Assembly: GCF_032463525.1 (NCBI RefSeq) | Contig: NZ_CP135971.1 | Span: forward strand, 3,658,001-3,722,000 | Source: Pseudomonas sp. DTU_2021_1001937_2_SI_NGA_ILE_001 | GTDB lineage: Bacteria > Pseudomonadota > Gammaproteobacteria > Pseudomonadales > Pseudomonadaceae | DNA length: 64,000 bases | Direction of reading: 5' to 3' | Part shown: in pieces, positions 1-8,618 of the stretch | Layout of the letters: each line of letters starts with the position of its first letter | Position numbering within the stretch: position 1 is the first letter of the stretch | Translations under genes and position numbers: made by a program | The notes under the pieces: model-generated | The model's database searches: none | What the model was told of the DNA's origin: nothing | What the model saw: the letters and a program-made list of their open reading frames with translations, nothing else

Positions 1-391
1 GCATCAGCAGCAACAGCACCGGCGCCCACAGGCCGATCTGCTCGTAGGTCGGCAGCAGACCCATGATCAGCGTCGGAATGGCCATCATGATGATGCTCAG
101 GGTGAACATCTTCTTGCGCCCCAGCAGGTCACCGAAGTGCGCCATGACGATGCCGCCCAGCGGGCGCGCCAGATAGCCGGCGGCGAAGATGCCGAAGGTC
201 TGCATCAGGCGCAGCCATTCGGGCATGTCGGCGGGGAAGAACAGCTTGCCGACCACCGCAGCGAAGAATACGAAAATGATGAAATCGTAGAACTCCAGCG
301 CTCCGCCCAGGGCGGACAGCGACAGGGTCTTGTAATCGCTGCCGGTCAGGGGACGTGCAGGCGGCGCGGATTCGGAGGACACAGAGGACAT
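1..391 (-). CDS. MFS transporter, MHS-like (N-terminal part, runs off the window)
   Basis: Only the first 130 residues are present; the rest lies beyond the left edge. After a short cytoplasmic leader the protein reads GALEFYDFIIFVFFAAVVG, the usual first helix of the metabolite:H+ symporter (MHS) branch of the major facilitator superfamily. Next comes the loop-2/3 signature region RPLGGIVMAHFGDLLGRKKM, which is G-x-x-x-D-x-x-G-R-[RK] like. It should be a proton-driven inner-membrane importer of a small organic acid or osmolyte; the substrate cannot be told from this part. The ATG at 391 is preceded on the minus strand by AAGAGAAG. A palindromic operator-like site lies about 130 bp upstream (516-540). 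Confidence 0.85.
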   Translation of the reverse strand, partial: MSSVSSESAPPARPLTGSDYKTLSLSALGGALEFYDFIIFVFFAAVVGKLFFPADMPEWLRLMQTFGIFAAGYLARPLGGIVMAHFGDLLGRKKMFTLSIIMMAIPTLIMGLLPTYEQIGLWAPVLLLLM

Positions 392-756
392 GGCAAGGCT
401 TCTCTTGAGGCGTTTCTCTTTTGAGGGTGCGGCGACAGCGGCGCTGACTGCGTCGCGGTGGCGTGCAGAAGCGATTGTCCGGGGGCAACGACGCGGATAG
501 GCATCAAAATTGCCTGTACGAGTAATCTTGTTACCGGTACGGGTGGGCCAAGATAGCAAAATGTTGCAAAAAACTCATAGGCACCGGCTGGAACTGTTAC
601 AAATGAGGCATGATCGGGGTAGCGCCAGGGTGTGACCGATTTACCCGCCGGGCGTCAAGAAGGCTGTGCCAAAGCGGTTTCTCGGGTTTCGAGCGGCTTT
701 GCCAGAGCGTTTTTTTCAGTTATCTACGAGAGTCATGGGTCAGAGGCACCCCAGGC
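392..756. other. Intergenic region between divergent transporter and thioesterase genes
   Basis: 365 bp without a convincing gene. It should hold the promoters of both divergent neighbours. The only clear structure is the imperfect palindrome at 516-540, annotated separately. An open frame extends the thioesterase upstream to 610, but that part resembles no thioesterase sequence and is taken as non-coding. Confidence 0.5.
516..540. promoter_or_regulatory. Operator-like imperfect palindrome
   Basis: GTACGAGTAA and TTACCGGTAC flank TCTTG. Eight of ten positions match as an inverted repeat. Size and placement, about 125 bp upstream of the transporter start, fit a site for a dimeric regulator of the GntR or LacI kind controlling the transporter. 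The regulator is not in this window; this is inference from symmetry alone. Confidence 0.35.
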
Positions 757-1155
757 ATGATCGAGCTTGAACAAGAAGATCCAATCCCGCAGGGCGACCT
801 TGCCTTGCAAATCACCGCCCTGCCGCGCGAAACCAACGGTTTCGGCGACATCTACGGGGGCTGGCTGGTGTCGCAGATGGACCTGGCCGGTACCGCCATG
901 GCCAGCAAGATCGCGGGCGGGCGGGTGGCTACCGTGGCCATCGACCGCATGGCCTTCCTGGTTCCGGTGGCGGTGGGCGAACAGCTGTCGTTCTACACCC
1001 GCACCCAGGAAGTGGGCCGCAGCTCGATCAAGATGCTGGTCGAGGTGTGGAGCGACGACCCGCTGACCAGCGAGTGGCGCAAGGTCACCGAAGCGGCCTT
1101 CGTGTTCGTGGCCATCGACGGCAGCGGCCGCACCCGCTCGGTGCCGCGTCGCTGA
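757..1155 (+). CDS. Acyl-CoA thioesterase, hotdog fold (YciA-like)
   Basis: A 132-residue single hotdog domain that should hydrolyse acyl-CoA thioesters in the cytoplasm. The segment NGFGDIYGGWLVSQMDLAG is the typical hotdog helix preceded by the N-x-x-G-x-[IV]-x-G-G motif of YciA-type thioesterases. It is followed by the VAIDRMAFLVPVAVGE strand region and ends in a basic tail. I chose the ATG at 757 because family similarity begins there and the length matches the family; upstream codons are unrelated. A weak AGAGG precedes it. It stands alone, divergent from the MHS transporter and 103 bp from the mutarotase gene. Acyl specificity cannot be read from sequence. Confidence 0.88.
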   Translation: MIELEQEDPIPQGDLALQITALPRETNGFGDIYGGWLVSQMDLAGTAMASKIAGGRVATVAIDRMAFLVPVAVGEQLSFYTRTQEVGRSSIKMLVEVWSDDPLTSEWRKVTEAAFVFVAIDGSGRTRSVPRR

Positions 1156-1258
1156 GCAGCCGGAGCAGGCGGCCCACAAGCGCCACTTTGGCGCTAAACT
1201 CGACGGCTTTGGCGCAGTCTATCGACTTTCGACCACGGCCCTTGAGTGAGAATCTCCC

Positions 1259-2164
1259 ATGCCCACGCCCCAGATTGAATCCGTTACCTTCGACGAGCTC
1301 GAGTGCTGGCGCATCAGCCACGGCGATGCCGAACTGCTGATCGCCCGGCAGGGTGCGCACATCCTCAGCTACAAGGTTGCTGGCCAGGAGCCGCTGGTGT
1401 GGCTCAATGACCAGGCGATCTTCAAGAAGGGTACGCCGATTCGTGCGGGCATTCCGGTGTGCTGGCCCTGGTTCGGCAACCTGGCGCGCAATCCCGAGAG
1501 CGTCCAGGCCATGCGCCACAGCGCAGAGCCGGCCAAGGCTCACGGTGAAGTGCGGATTCTCGACTGGCAGTTGCTGGGTATCGGCGAGGACGGCGAGGCA
1601 CTGCTGGTCGAGCTGATCCTGCCCGAAGCCGAAGGCCGTCTGCCCGACTGGCCGCACAACGTGGCACTGAAGCTGAGCATCCGCCTGGACCAGGCCCTGA
1701 ACATCAGCCTGGTCTGCTACAACAGCGGCACCGAAAGCGTGACCCTCAGCCAGGCGCTGCACACCTACTTCGTGGTCAGCGACGTGCGCCAGGTGACCCT
1801 CAAGGGCGTGGACGGCCTGCGCTACATCGAAACCCTGGAAGACTGGGAAGAGCGCCAGCAGTCCGGTGACCTCACCTTCGCCGGGGAGACCGACCGCATC
1901 TACCTCGACACGCCCAACCTGATGAGTATCGAGGATCCGGGCCTGCAGCGGCGCATCCTGATCCAGACCAGCGGCTCCAGATCGGCGGTGGTGTGGAACC
2001 CCTGGGTGGACCGTGCCCGCGCCCTGCCCGACATGGCCGACGACGGCTGGCAGCGCATGCTCTGCGTGGAAACCGCCAACGTGATGAGCGACGTAGTGAC
2101 CCTGGCCCCGGACCAGATGCACGTACTGGGCGTCAGCATCTGGAGCGAAGCGCTGGGCGAGTGA
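1259..2164 (+). CDS. yeaD: Glucose-6-phosphate 1-epimerase (hexose-6-phosphate mutarotase)
   Basis: A 301-residue protein of the aldose-1-epimerase/YeaD family, which interconverts alpha and beta anomers of hexose 6-phosphates in the cytoplasm. Recognisable segments are GAHILSYK near the N-terminus, PIRAGIPVCWPWFG, the His-containing QALHTYFVVSDV, and VVWNPWVDRARALPDM near the C-terminus. These are the usual positions of the substrate-binding Arg and catalytic His/Glu in this superfamily. Length is normal. It is a monocistronic gene followed by a REP palindrome. Confidence 0.9.
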   Translation: MPTPQIESVTFDELECWRISHGDAELLIARQGAHILSYKVAGQEPLVWLNDQAIFKKGTPIRAGIPVCWPWFGNLARNPESVQAMRHSAEPAKAHGEVRILDWQLLGIGEDGEALLVELILPEAEGRLPDWPHNVALKLSIRLDQALNISLVCYNSGTESVTLSQALHTYFVVSDVRQVTLKGVDGLRYIETLEDWEERQQSGDLTFAGETDRIYLDTPNLMSIEDPGLQRRILIQTSGSRSAVVWNPWVDRARALPDMADDGWQRMLCVETANVMSDVVTLAPDQMHVLGVSIWSEALGE

Positions 2165-2179
2165 TGCCCCGTCAAACCC

Positions 2180-2223
2180 GGAGCGGCCTCAGCCACCCAG
2201 CGTTTGGCGGCTGAAGCCGCTCC
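2180..2223. repeat. REP palindrome
   Basis: Two 15-bp arms (GGAGCGGCCTCAGCC and GGCTGAAGCCGCTCC, 14 of 15 complementary) flank a 14-nt loop. It sits between the convergent mutarotase and DUF3299 genes. It shares the GGAGCGGC-TCAGCC core with the elements at 17784-17940 and 34744-34832. Confidence 0.75.
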
Positions 2224-2256
2224 TGAAGGGCCAGGTCTGATCGAGCGGCCCAGGCC

Positions 2257-2790
2257 TCAGAGGTCCGAATCGACCACTACCCGGACCTTCGAGGCGTCCA
2301 TGGCATAGGCCGCATCGGCCATGTCGTTGTTGACCTTCTCGATCTTCAGCGTTCCGACCACCCACAATGGGGTGTAGATGTCATCGAGCTTGATGCCCTT
2401 GGGGTAGCGCACCAGCACCAGCTGGTTGGGCGGCGGTGGTGGTACGTGGATGCAGGCCCCCGGATACGGCACCAGGAAGAACAGCGTGCTGCGGCCCTTG
2501 GCGTCGGTTTCCAGTGGCACCGGGTAGCCACCCAGGCGAATGTTCTTGCCGTTCATGGCCGCGACCGTCTTGGTCGAATACATCACCGCCGGCAAGCCCT
2601 TGCTCTGCTTGAGCCCGCCCTTGCTGTCGAAAGTGCCCTGGGCCTCGGGCGAGTTGTGGTCGATCTCCGGCATCGCCTCCAGGGCTTTCTGGTCGGACAG
2701 CGGCATCAGTTCCAGCCAGTCGGTTTCCGGAAGTTCGGCACAGGCCAGCGTGGAGACCAGCAGCAGAGGCAATAACAGGAAGCGGCGCAT
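2257..2790 (-). CDS. DUF3299 periplasmic protein
   Basis: A 177-residue exported protein. The first about 18 residues (MRRFLLLPLLLVSTLACA) form a signal peptide; a lipobox-like L-x-C is possible but weak. The body matches what I recall of DUF3299: a conserved region around VPLE, FFLVPYPGACIHVPPPPPNQ with one conserved Cys, and VVGTLKIEK. Function is unknown. I chose the start at 2790 for the signal peptide; an in-frame ATG further upstream at 2865 would add 25 unlikely residues. No operon partner is evident. It is convergent with the mutarotase gene. Confidence 0.8.
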   Translation of the reverse strand: MRRFLLLPLLLVSTLACAELPETDWLELMPLSDQKALEAMPEIDHNSPEAQGTFDSKGGLKQSKGLPAVMYSTKTVAAMNGKNIRLGGYPVPLETDAKGRSTLFFLVPYPGACIHVPPPPPNQLVLVRYPKGIKLDDIYTPLWVVGTLKIEKVNNDMADAAYAMDASKVRVVVDSDL

Positions 2791-2868
2791 CGAAAGGCTC
2801 GGTTTGAGAAGACGGAGCGCGCATTCTAGCCCCCCGCCCGCATTAAGCGGAGGGCCGTGAGGCAATCG

Positions 2869-3117
2869 TTAGGATTTCTTTTTGATCATCCCGTAGATCA
2901 CCAGCAGGATGATCGCGCCGACCAGCGCACCGAGGAAGCCGGCGGTTTCGCCAGCCTGGTAGATGCCCAGCGCCTGCCCGCCGTAGGTGGCCGCCAGGGA
3001 GCCGCCGATACCCAGCAGGATGGTCATGATCAAGCCCATGCTGTCGTCGCCAGGCTTGAGAAAGCGCGCCAGCAGACCGACGATCAGACCGATGAAGATG
3101 GTACCCAGGATGCCCAT
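2869..3117 (-). CDS. GlsB/YeaQ/YmgE family small membrane protein
   Basis: An 82-residue, very hydrophobic protein with three predicted membrane helices and glycine-rich turns (GLIVGLLARFLKPGDD, ILLGIGGSLAATYGG, FLGALVGAIILLVIYGMIKKK). This is the transglycosylase-associated (Transgly_assoc) family, often stress-induced in Gram-negatives, with no settled function. The ATG at 3117 has an excellent GGAGGAAAA ribosome-binding site. The perfect palindrome at 3145-3167 lies just upstream. Confidence 0.88.
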   Translation of the reverse strand: MGILGTIFIGLIVGLLARFLKPGDDSMGLIMTILLGIGGSLAATYGGQALGIYQAGETAGFLGALVGAIILLVIYGMIKKKS

Positions 3118-3144
3118 AGCGTTTTCCTCCGATGAACAGAAACC

Positions 3145-3167
3145 GCCAAGGCACGCTGTGCCTTGGC
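3145..3167. repeat. Perfect inverted repeat upstream of the YeaQ-like gene
   Basis: GCCAAGGCAC, GCT, GTGCCTTGGC: a perfect 10-bp stem with a 3-nt loop, 28 bp upstream of the YeaQ-like start and 61 bp downstream of the purK stop. No T-run follows on either strand. It may be an operator, part of a 5' leader or a processing site. Confidence 0.55.
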
Positions 3168-3199
3168 TTGTTGCCATCTGAGGAGCGGAATAGCGCAAT

Positions 3200-3225
3200 G
3201 GTTCCGGGAAACTGTTCCCGGAACC
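3200..3225 (-). terminator. Hairpin directly after purK
   Basis: Perfect 11-bp arms (GGTTCCGGGAA and TTCCCGGAACC) around a 4-nt loop, starting 2 nt past the purK stop. A strong stem but with only a weak T-tract, so termination or mRNA 3'-end protection are both possible. Confidence 0.55.
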
Positions 3226-3227
3226 GA

Positions 3228-4310
3228 TCAGGCCTTGACCAGCGCCTGAACCTGAGCGACCTGACGGTCGAGGGTGGCGCGGTCGGCGCTGCGTACCGTG
3301 GCATGACCGACCTTGCGGCCGTCCTTGAACGCCTTGCCATAGTGGTGCAGATGGCAGTCGTCGACCGCCAGCACCGCCTCCACGGCGGGTACTTCACCGA
3401 TGAAGTTGATCATCGCGCTCTCGCCCACCTTGGCGGTGGAACCCAGCGGCAGGCCGCTGACCGCACGCAGGTGGTTCTCGAACTGGCTGCACTCGGCGCC
3501 TTCGATGGTCCAGTGCCCGGAGTTGTGCACGCGCGGCGCAATTTCATTGGCCTTCAGGCCGCCATCCACTTCGAAGAACTCGAAAGCCAGTACGCCAACG
3601 TAGTCGAGCTGCTTGAGCACACGGCCGGCATAATCTTCGGCCAGTGCCTGCAACGGGTGCTCGGTGCTGGCGATGGACAGGCGCAGGATGCCGTTGTCAT
3701 GGGTGTTGTGCACCAGCGGGTAGAAGCGCGTCTCGCCGTCACGGGCACGCACGGCCACCAAAGAGACTTCGCCGCTGAACGGCACGAAGCCCTCCAGCAG
3801 GCACGGCACGCTGCCCAGCTCCGCGAAGGTGCCGGCGACGTCGGCGGCGCTGCGCAGGACCTTCTGGCCCTTGCCGTCGTAGCCCAGGGTGCGGGTCTTG
3901 AGCACCGCCGGCAGGCCGATGCGCGCCACGGCGGCGTCGAGGTCCTGCTGCGACTGGATGTCGGCGAACTCCGGGGTGGGGATACCCAGGTCCTTGAACA
4001 TGCTCTTCTCGAACCAGCGGTCGCGGGCGATGCGCAGCGCTTCGGCGCTGGGATACACGGGCACGAACTGCGACAGGAAGGCCACGGTCTCGGCCGGTAC
4101 GCTTTCGAACTCGAAGGTCACCAGGTCCACTTCATCGGCCAGCTGGCGCAGGTGGTCTAGATCGCCGTAATCGGCACGCAGGTGCTCGCCCAGCGGCGCG
4201 GCGCAGGCATCCGGCGCCGGGTCGAGAAAGGCGAAGTTCATCCCCAGCGGGGTACCCGCCAGGGCCAACATGCGGCCCAACTGGCCGCCACCGATAACAC
4301 CGATCTTCAT
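3228..4310 (-). CDS. purK: N5-carboxyaminoimidazole ribonucleotide synthase PurK
   Basis: A 360-residue ATP-grasp enzyme. It uses ATP and bicarbonate to carboxylate aminoimidazole ribonucleotide at N5 in de novo purine synthesis. The N-terminus carries MKIGVIGGGQLGRMLALAG, the family fingerprint. The central ATP-grasp part includes LKTRTLGYDGKGQ, and NEIAPRVHNSGHWTIEG is the metal/ATP-binding signature. Length is normal. It lies 9 bp downstream of purE in the same orientation, so the two are one operon acting in consecutive steps. Confidence 0.98.
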   Translation of the reverse strand: MKIGVIGGGQLGRMLALAGTPLGMNFAFLDPAPDACAAPLGEHLRADYGDLDHLRQLADEVDLVTFEFESVPAETVAFLSQFVPVYPSAEALRIARDRWFEKSMFKDLGIPTPEFADIQSQQDLDAAVARIGLPAVLKTRTLGYDGKGQKVLRSAADVAGTFAELGSVPCLLEGFVPFSGEVSLVAVRARDGETRFYPLVHNTHDNGILRLSIASTEHPLQALAEDYAGRVLKQLDYVGVLAFEFFEVDGGLKANEIAPRVHNSGHWTIEGAECSQFENHLRAVSGLPLGSTAKVGESAMINFIGEVPAVEAVLAVDDCHLHHYGKAFKDGRKVGHATVRSADRATLDRQVAQVQALVKA

Positions 4311-4319
4311 GGATAAACC

Positions 4320-4811
4320 TCAGGCGTTGCGCGGGTCTGGATTGTCCAGGACGTTTTCTGTCTGCTCAGTGCGGAATTGCTTGAGCACCTTGTGGAACTG
4401 CGGGTGCTTGGCGCCCAGGATGCTGGCGGCCAGCAGCGCGGCATTCACCGCACCGGCCTTGCCGATGGCCAGGGTGGCAACCGGAATGCCGGCGGGCATC
4501 TGTACGATCGACAGCAGCGAGTCCACGCCCGACAGCATCGACGACTGCACCGGAACGCCCAGCACCGGCAGGTGGGTCTTGGCGGCGCACATGCCCGGCA
4601 GGTGGGCAGCACCACCAGCACCGGCGATGATCACCTCGATACCACGGCTCTCGGCCTCTTCGGCGTACTGGAACAGCAAGTCTGGCGTGCGGTGCGCGGA
4701 CACCACCTTGACCTCGTGCGGGATGCCGAGCTTGTCCAGCATTTCGGCGGTGTGGCTAAGGGTGGACCAATCGGATTTGGAACCCATGATCACGCCAACC
4801 AGTGCGCTCAT
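4320..4811 (-). CDS. purE: N5-carboxyaminoimidazole ribonucleotide mutase PurE
   Basis: A 163-residue class I PurE, which moves the carboxyl group from N5 to C4 to give 4-carboxyaminoimidazole ribonucleotide. Visible signatures are [10 protein letters not shown] at the N-terminus, the SAHRTPD loop, and [17 protein letters not shown] with its active-site His. I chose the ATG at 4811 because [10 protein letters not shown] is the usual family start; the frame extends upstream but without similarity. It is the first gene of purEK, with a structured leader and promoter upstream (4851-4952). Confidence 0.98.
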   Translation of the reverse strand: MSALVGVIMGSKSDWSTLSHTAEMLDKLGIPHEVKVVSAHRTPDLLFQYAEEAESRGIEVIIAGAGGAAHLPGMCAAKTHLPVLGVPVQSSMLSGVDSLLSIVQMPAGIPVATLAIGKAGAVNAALLAASILGAKHPQFHKVLKQFRTEQTENVLDNPDPRNA

Positions 4812-4850
4812 CGTCGTGCCTCTTGTCGGGCGCCCGCAGGCGCGTCTAAA

Positions 4851-4914
4851 ACAACAAGCCACGCGGGAAGACCGGCGTGGCTTGTTGTACGAAAAATGAC
4901 CGGTCGATCCGGTC
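4851..4914 (-). promoter_or_regulatory. Tandem-hairpin leader of purEK
   Basis: Read on the minus strand, the transcript first meets a 6-bp stem (4898-4914, GACCGG/CCGGTC) followed by ATTTTT. It then meets a perfect 14-bp stem (arms 4851-4864 and 4875-4888, 10-nt loop) followed by TTTA. Each hairpin plus U-run resembles an intrinsic terminator, ahead of the purE start by 86 and 39 nt. This suggests attenuation, but no leader peptide or known riboswitch was recognised. Confidence 0.5.
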
Positions 4915-4925
4915 GAAGGCCGCGC

Positions 4926-4952
4926 AGTATACCCCAAAGTGCAGTGGCGCAA
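4926..4952 (-). promoter_or_regulatory. Putative sigma-70 promoter of purEK
   Basis: On the minus strand, TTGCGC (complement of 4947-4952) and TATACT (complement of 4926-4931) are separated by 15 bp, slightly short of the ideal. Transcription would begin near 4919, immediately before the tandem-hairpin leader. The rest of the interval to 5196 shows nothing clear apart from space for the promoter of the downstream plus-strand gene. Confidence 0.45.
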
Positions 4953-5196
4953 GCACCCCCGTCGACCATCTGTCGGCATCTGTCTCCCCAGGGTGAGTCG
5001 AGACCACAGGACCCAGCCTTCCTTCTTGCACAGGGAGACGGCGCAGCAGTCCAGCGACCTACGTTCTGACGCTGCTTTTTCAGGTTATCGCGACGAATTC
5101 CCCCGACTTTCTCCCCTGCGACCGCCCCGATTAGGTGACTCCAGGCCGCCCCTCAGAGCTCGGCCTGCCCTGTTCACTCAATGGAGTCGCCAAACC

Positions 5197-5826
5197 ATGA
5201 AACTCAAGACCCTGGCCCTGACACTGGGCCTGACCTTCAACCTGTACCCGGCAGCGCCCGCGTCGGCCGACGCCGACCGCGCGCTGCAGCCCATCGTCCT
5301 GACGCTTTTCCTGCACGACCAGCTCAGCCCCCAGGAAAAAGCCAGTATCGGTCCTGACCACCTGGCCTGGCTCATTCAGGAGCTGACCCTCGTCACCGGC
5401 CGCCGCGTACAGATCATCAGCGTCACCGACAAGCCCGGCTATACCGACTTCGGCTACCGCGTCGGCGACCCGATTAAAAGCCTTGCGCAGTGGCATGAGC
5501 GCGTCGGGCACTACATTGACGAAAACAACCTGCCGGTTGCTTCGCGCAGGCACCGATATGTGCTCGTCACTCGCCACCGGCTCGACTCCATCACCCTGGG
5601 CATTGCCTATATCCGCAGCGATTCGGCCATCGCATCGATACGTTCCTACAACACGATAGGCCATGAGGTCGGGCACCTGCTCGGTGCCAGCCATGAGGCG
5701 GCTCACCTCAGCTTCGCGCACGGACTGCCCTGCGGCACGGTGATGAGTGAAGCGCCGCTACCGAGCTGCTACGTGTTCAGCGACAACAACCGCCAGGCCA
5801 TCCGTGACTACCTCAAGGGGCCATGA
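5197..5826 (+). CDS. Small secreted metzincin-type zinc metalloprotease
   Basis: A 209-residue exported protein. The signal peptide covers about residues 1-24 (KTLALTLGLTF...ASA). The zinc motif HEVGHLLGASHE gives HExxHxxGxxH with H156, E157, H160, G163 and H166. A downstream Met-turn candidate is GTVMSE (M183), which together define the metzincin clan; the fold resembles reprolysin/matrixin-type minimal catalytic domains. It should act in the periplasm or outside the cell; no propeptide or secretion tail is obvious, and the substrate is unknown. I chose the start at 5197 because the signal peptide begins there. The 3' end overlaps the convergent LysR gene by 14 bp. Confidence 0.75.
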   Translation: MKLKTLALTLGLTFNLYPAAPASADADRALQPIVLTLFLHDQLSPQEKASIGPDHLAWLIQELTLVTGRRVQIISVTDKPGYTDFGYRVGDPIKSLAQWHERVGHYIDENNLPVASRRHRYVLVTRHRLDSITLGIAYIRSDSAIASIRSYNTIGHEVGHLLGASHEAAHLSFAHGLPCGTVMSEAPLPSCYVFSDNNRQAIRDYLKGP

Positions 5827-6745
5827 TGGCGGGCGGCGCTTCAGCCTGAGCCATGCCGCTCTCCAGCTTGCGCCACAGCAGCCGCACGTTGGCCTTGCGC
5901 ACCAGGGCGCAGCGGTACAGGCGGATTTCCAGCGGCACATGCCAGTGCGCACCGCCACACACCACCAGCTCGCCGCGTTCCAGCTCCGCACGCATGCTCA
6001 GACGCGGCACCCAGGCCACGCCCAGGCCCTCGACCGCCATGCATTTGAGGCTCTCGGCCATGGCCGTCTCGTACACGGTGGTGAAACGCAGGTTGCTCTG
6101 GCGCAGCAGCAGGTTCACCGACCGCCCCAGGAATGCCCCGGCACTGTAGGCCAGCAGCGGCACCGAAGCGCCGCCATCCAGGTCGTAGAGCGGCTGACCC
6201 TGCGCATCGGCGGCGCACACCGGCAGCATTTCGGTATGCGCCAGGTGCAGCGAGGGGAAGATTTCGGCGTCCATCTGCAGCGCAGCATCCGGGTCATAGA
6301 ACGCCAGCATCAGGTCGCAGCCGCCTTCGCGCAGGGCATGCACGGCCTCGCCGACGTTGGTGGCCACCAGCCGCGTGGCAATGTTCAGCCCGTCGTTGCG
6401 CAGCTGGGCGATCCAGCGCGGGAAGAACCCCAGCGCCAGGGAATGCGCCGCCGCCACCTGGATCACTTCGCCCTGCCCGCCCTCCAGGTGATGCAGGTGG
6501 CGCACCACCTCACCCAGCTGTTCGACCACGTTACGCGCCGTGACCAGGAACAGTTGCCCGGCGGCGGTCAGTTCGATGGGCGTGCGCGAACGGTTGACCA
6601 GGGTCAGCCCCAGCGCGGCCTCTAGGCTGCGGATCCGGCGGCTGAACGCCGGCTGGGTGACGAACCGACGCTCGGCCGCCTGGGAGAAACTGCGGGTCGC
6701 GGCCAGTGCGCTGAAGTCCTCCAGCCATTTGCTTTCCAGGTTCAT
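5813..6745 (-). CDS. LysR-family regulator, HypT-like
   Basis: A 310-residue LysR regulator with an N-terminal winged HTH (about residues 5-65: LEDFSALAATRSFSQAAERRFVTQP...SRRIRSLE) and a C-terminal co-inducer domain. The leader NLESKWLEDF, the SFSQAA/QPAFSRRIR spacing and segments such as IQVAAAHSLALGFFP resemble E. coli HypT (YjiE), a hypochlorite-responsive LysR. Whether the oxidant-sensing role is kept is unknown. It is divergent from aspA (166 bp apart), so control of aspartase is possible. Confidence 0.85.
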   Translation of the reverse strand: MNLESKWLEDFSALAATRSFSQAAERRFVTQPAFSRRIRSLEAALGLTLVNRSRTPIELTAAGQLFLVTARNVVEQLGEVVRHLHHLEGGQGEVIQVAAAHSLALGFFPRWIAQLRNDGLNIATRLVATNVGEAVHALREGGCDLMLAFYDPDAALQMDAEIFPSLHLAHTEMLPVCAADAQGQPLYDLDGGASVPLLAYSAGAFLGRSVNLLLRQSNLRFTTVYETAMAESLKCMAVEGLGVAWVPRLSMRAELERGELVVCGGAHWHVPLEIRLYRCALVRKANVRLLWRKLESGMAQAEAPPAIMAP

Positions 6746-6911
6746 TCACGTCCTCCCGGACATTCGTTGAAGCGACATTGAGTGCGAGTCACACGACATT
6801 ATGCCGTTGTTGCATGACGCATTGGGTAACAGCATTGGTCAAGAAGCGACGAGAGGCCCAATATCGCGGCGTTCCGGCGCCTTTCGCGCCCTCCTTGAGA
6901 TGACTACTATC

Positions 6912-8336
<1,425 letters not shown>

Positions 8337-8397
8337 CCCTGCGGCTGGACGCCACATGGCTCACCAGGTTGAGGGTCTAGACACCCCTCACCTTTTG

Positions 8398-8431
8398 AGG
8401 GTCTGGGAATGAATCTCCAGACCCTTTTTTT
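8398..8431 (+). terminator. Rho-independent terminator of aspA
   Basis: GGGTCTGG (8399-8406), a 10-nt loop, CCAGACCC (8417-8424), then seven T. A canonical intrinsic terminator 62 bp after the aspA stop. Confidence 0.92.
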
Positions 8432-8618
8432 ATAGCTGCCGGCCACGGAAATACAGGGAGGCTCCAGGTCCAAGGCAAACGATGTCCGCACAGCCGATAC
8501 AGGCGCAGACGCTCGACAGTCGTACATGAATTCTGCGTGACACAAGAAAACGGCAGAAGACGCTGCGTGAATGCATCGGTATAGTGCGCCCCCTCAAAAA
8601 TTGCGAGGCAATAATAAG

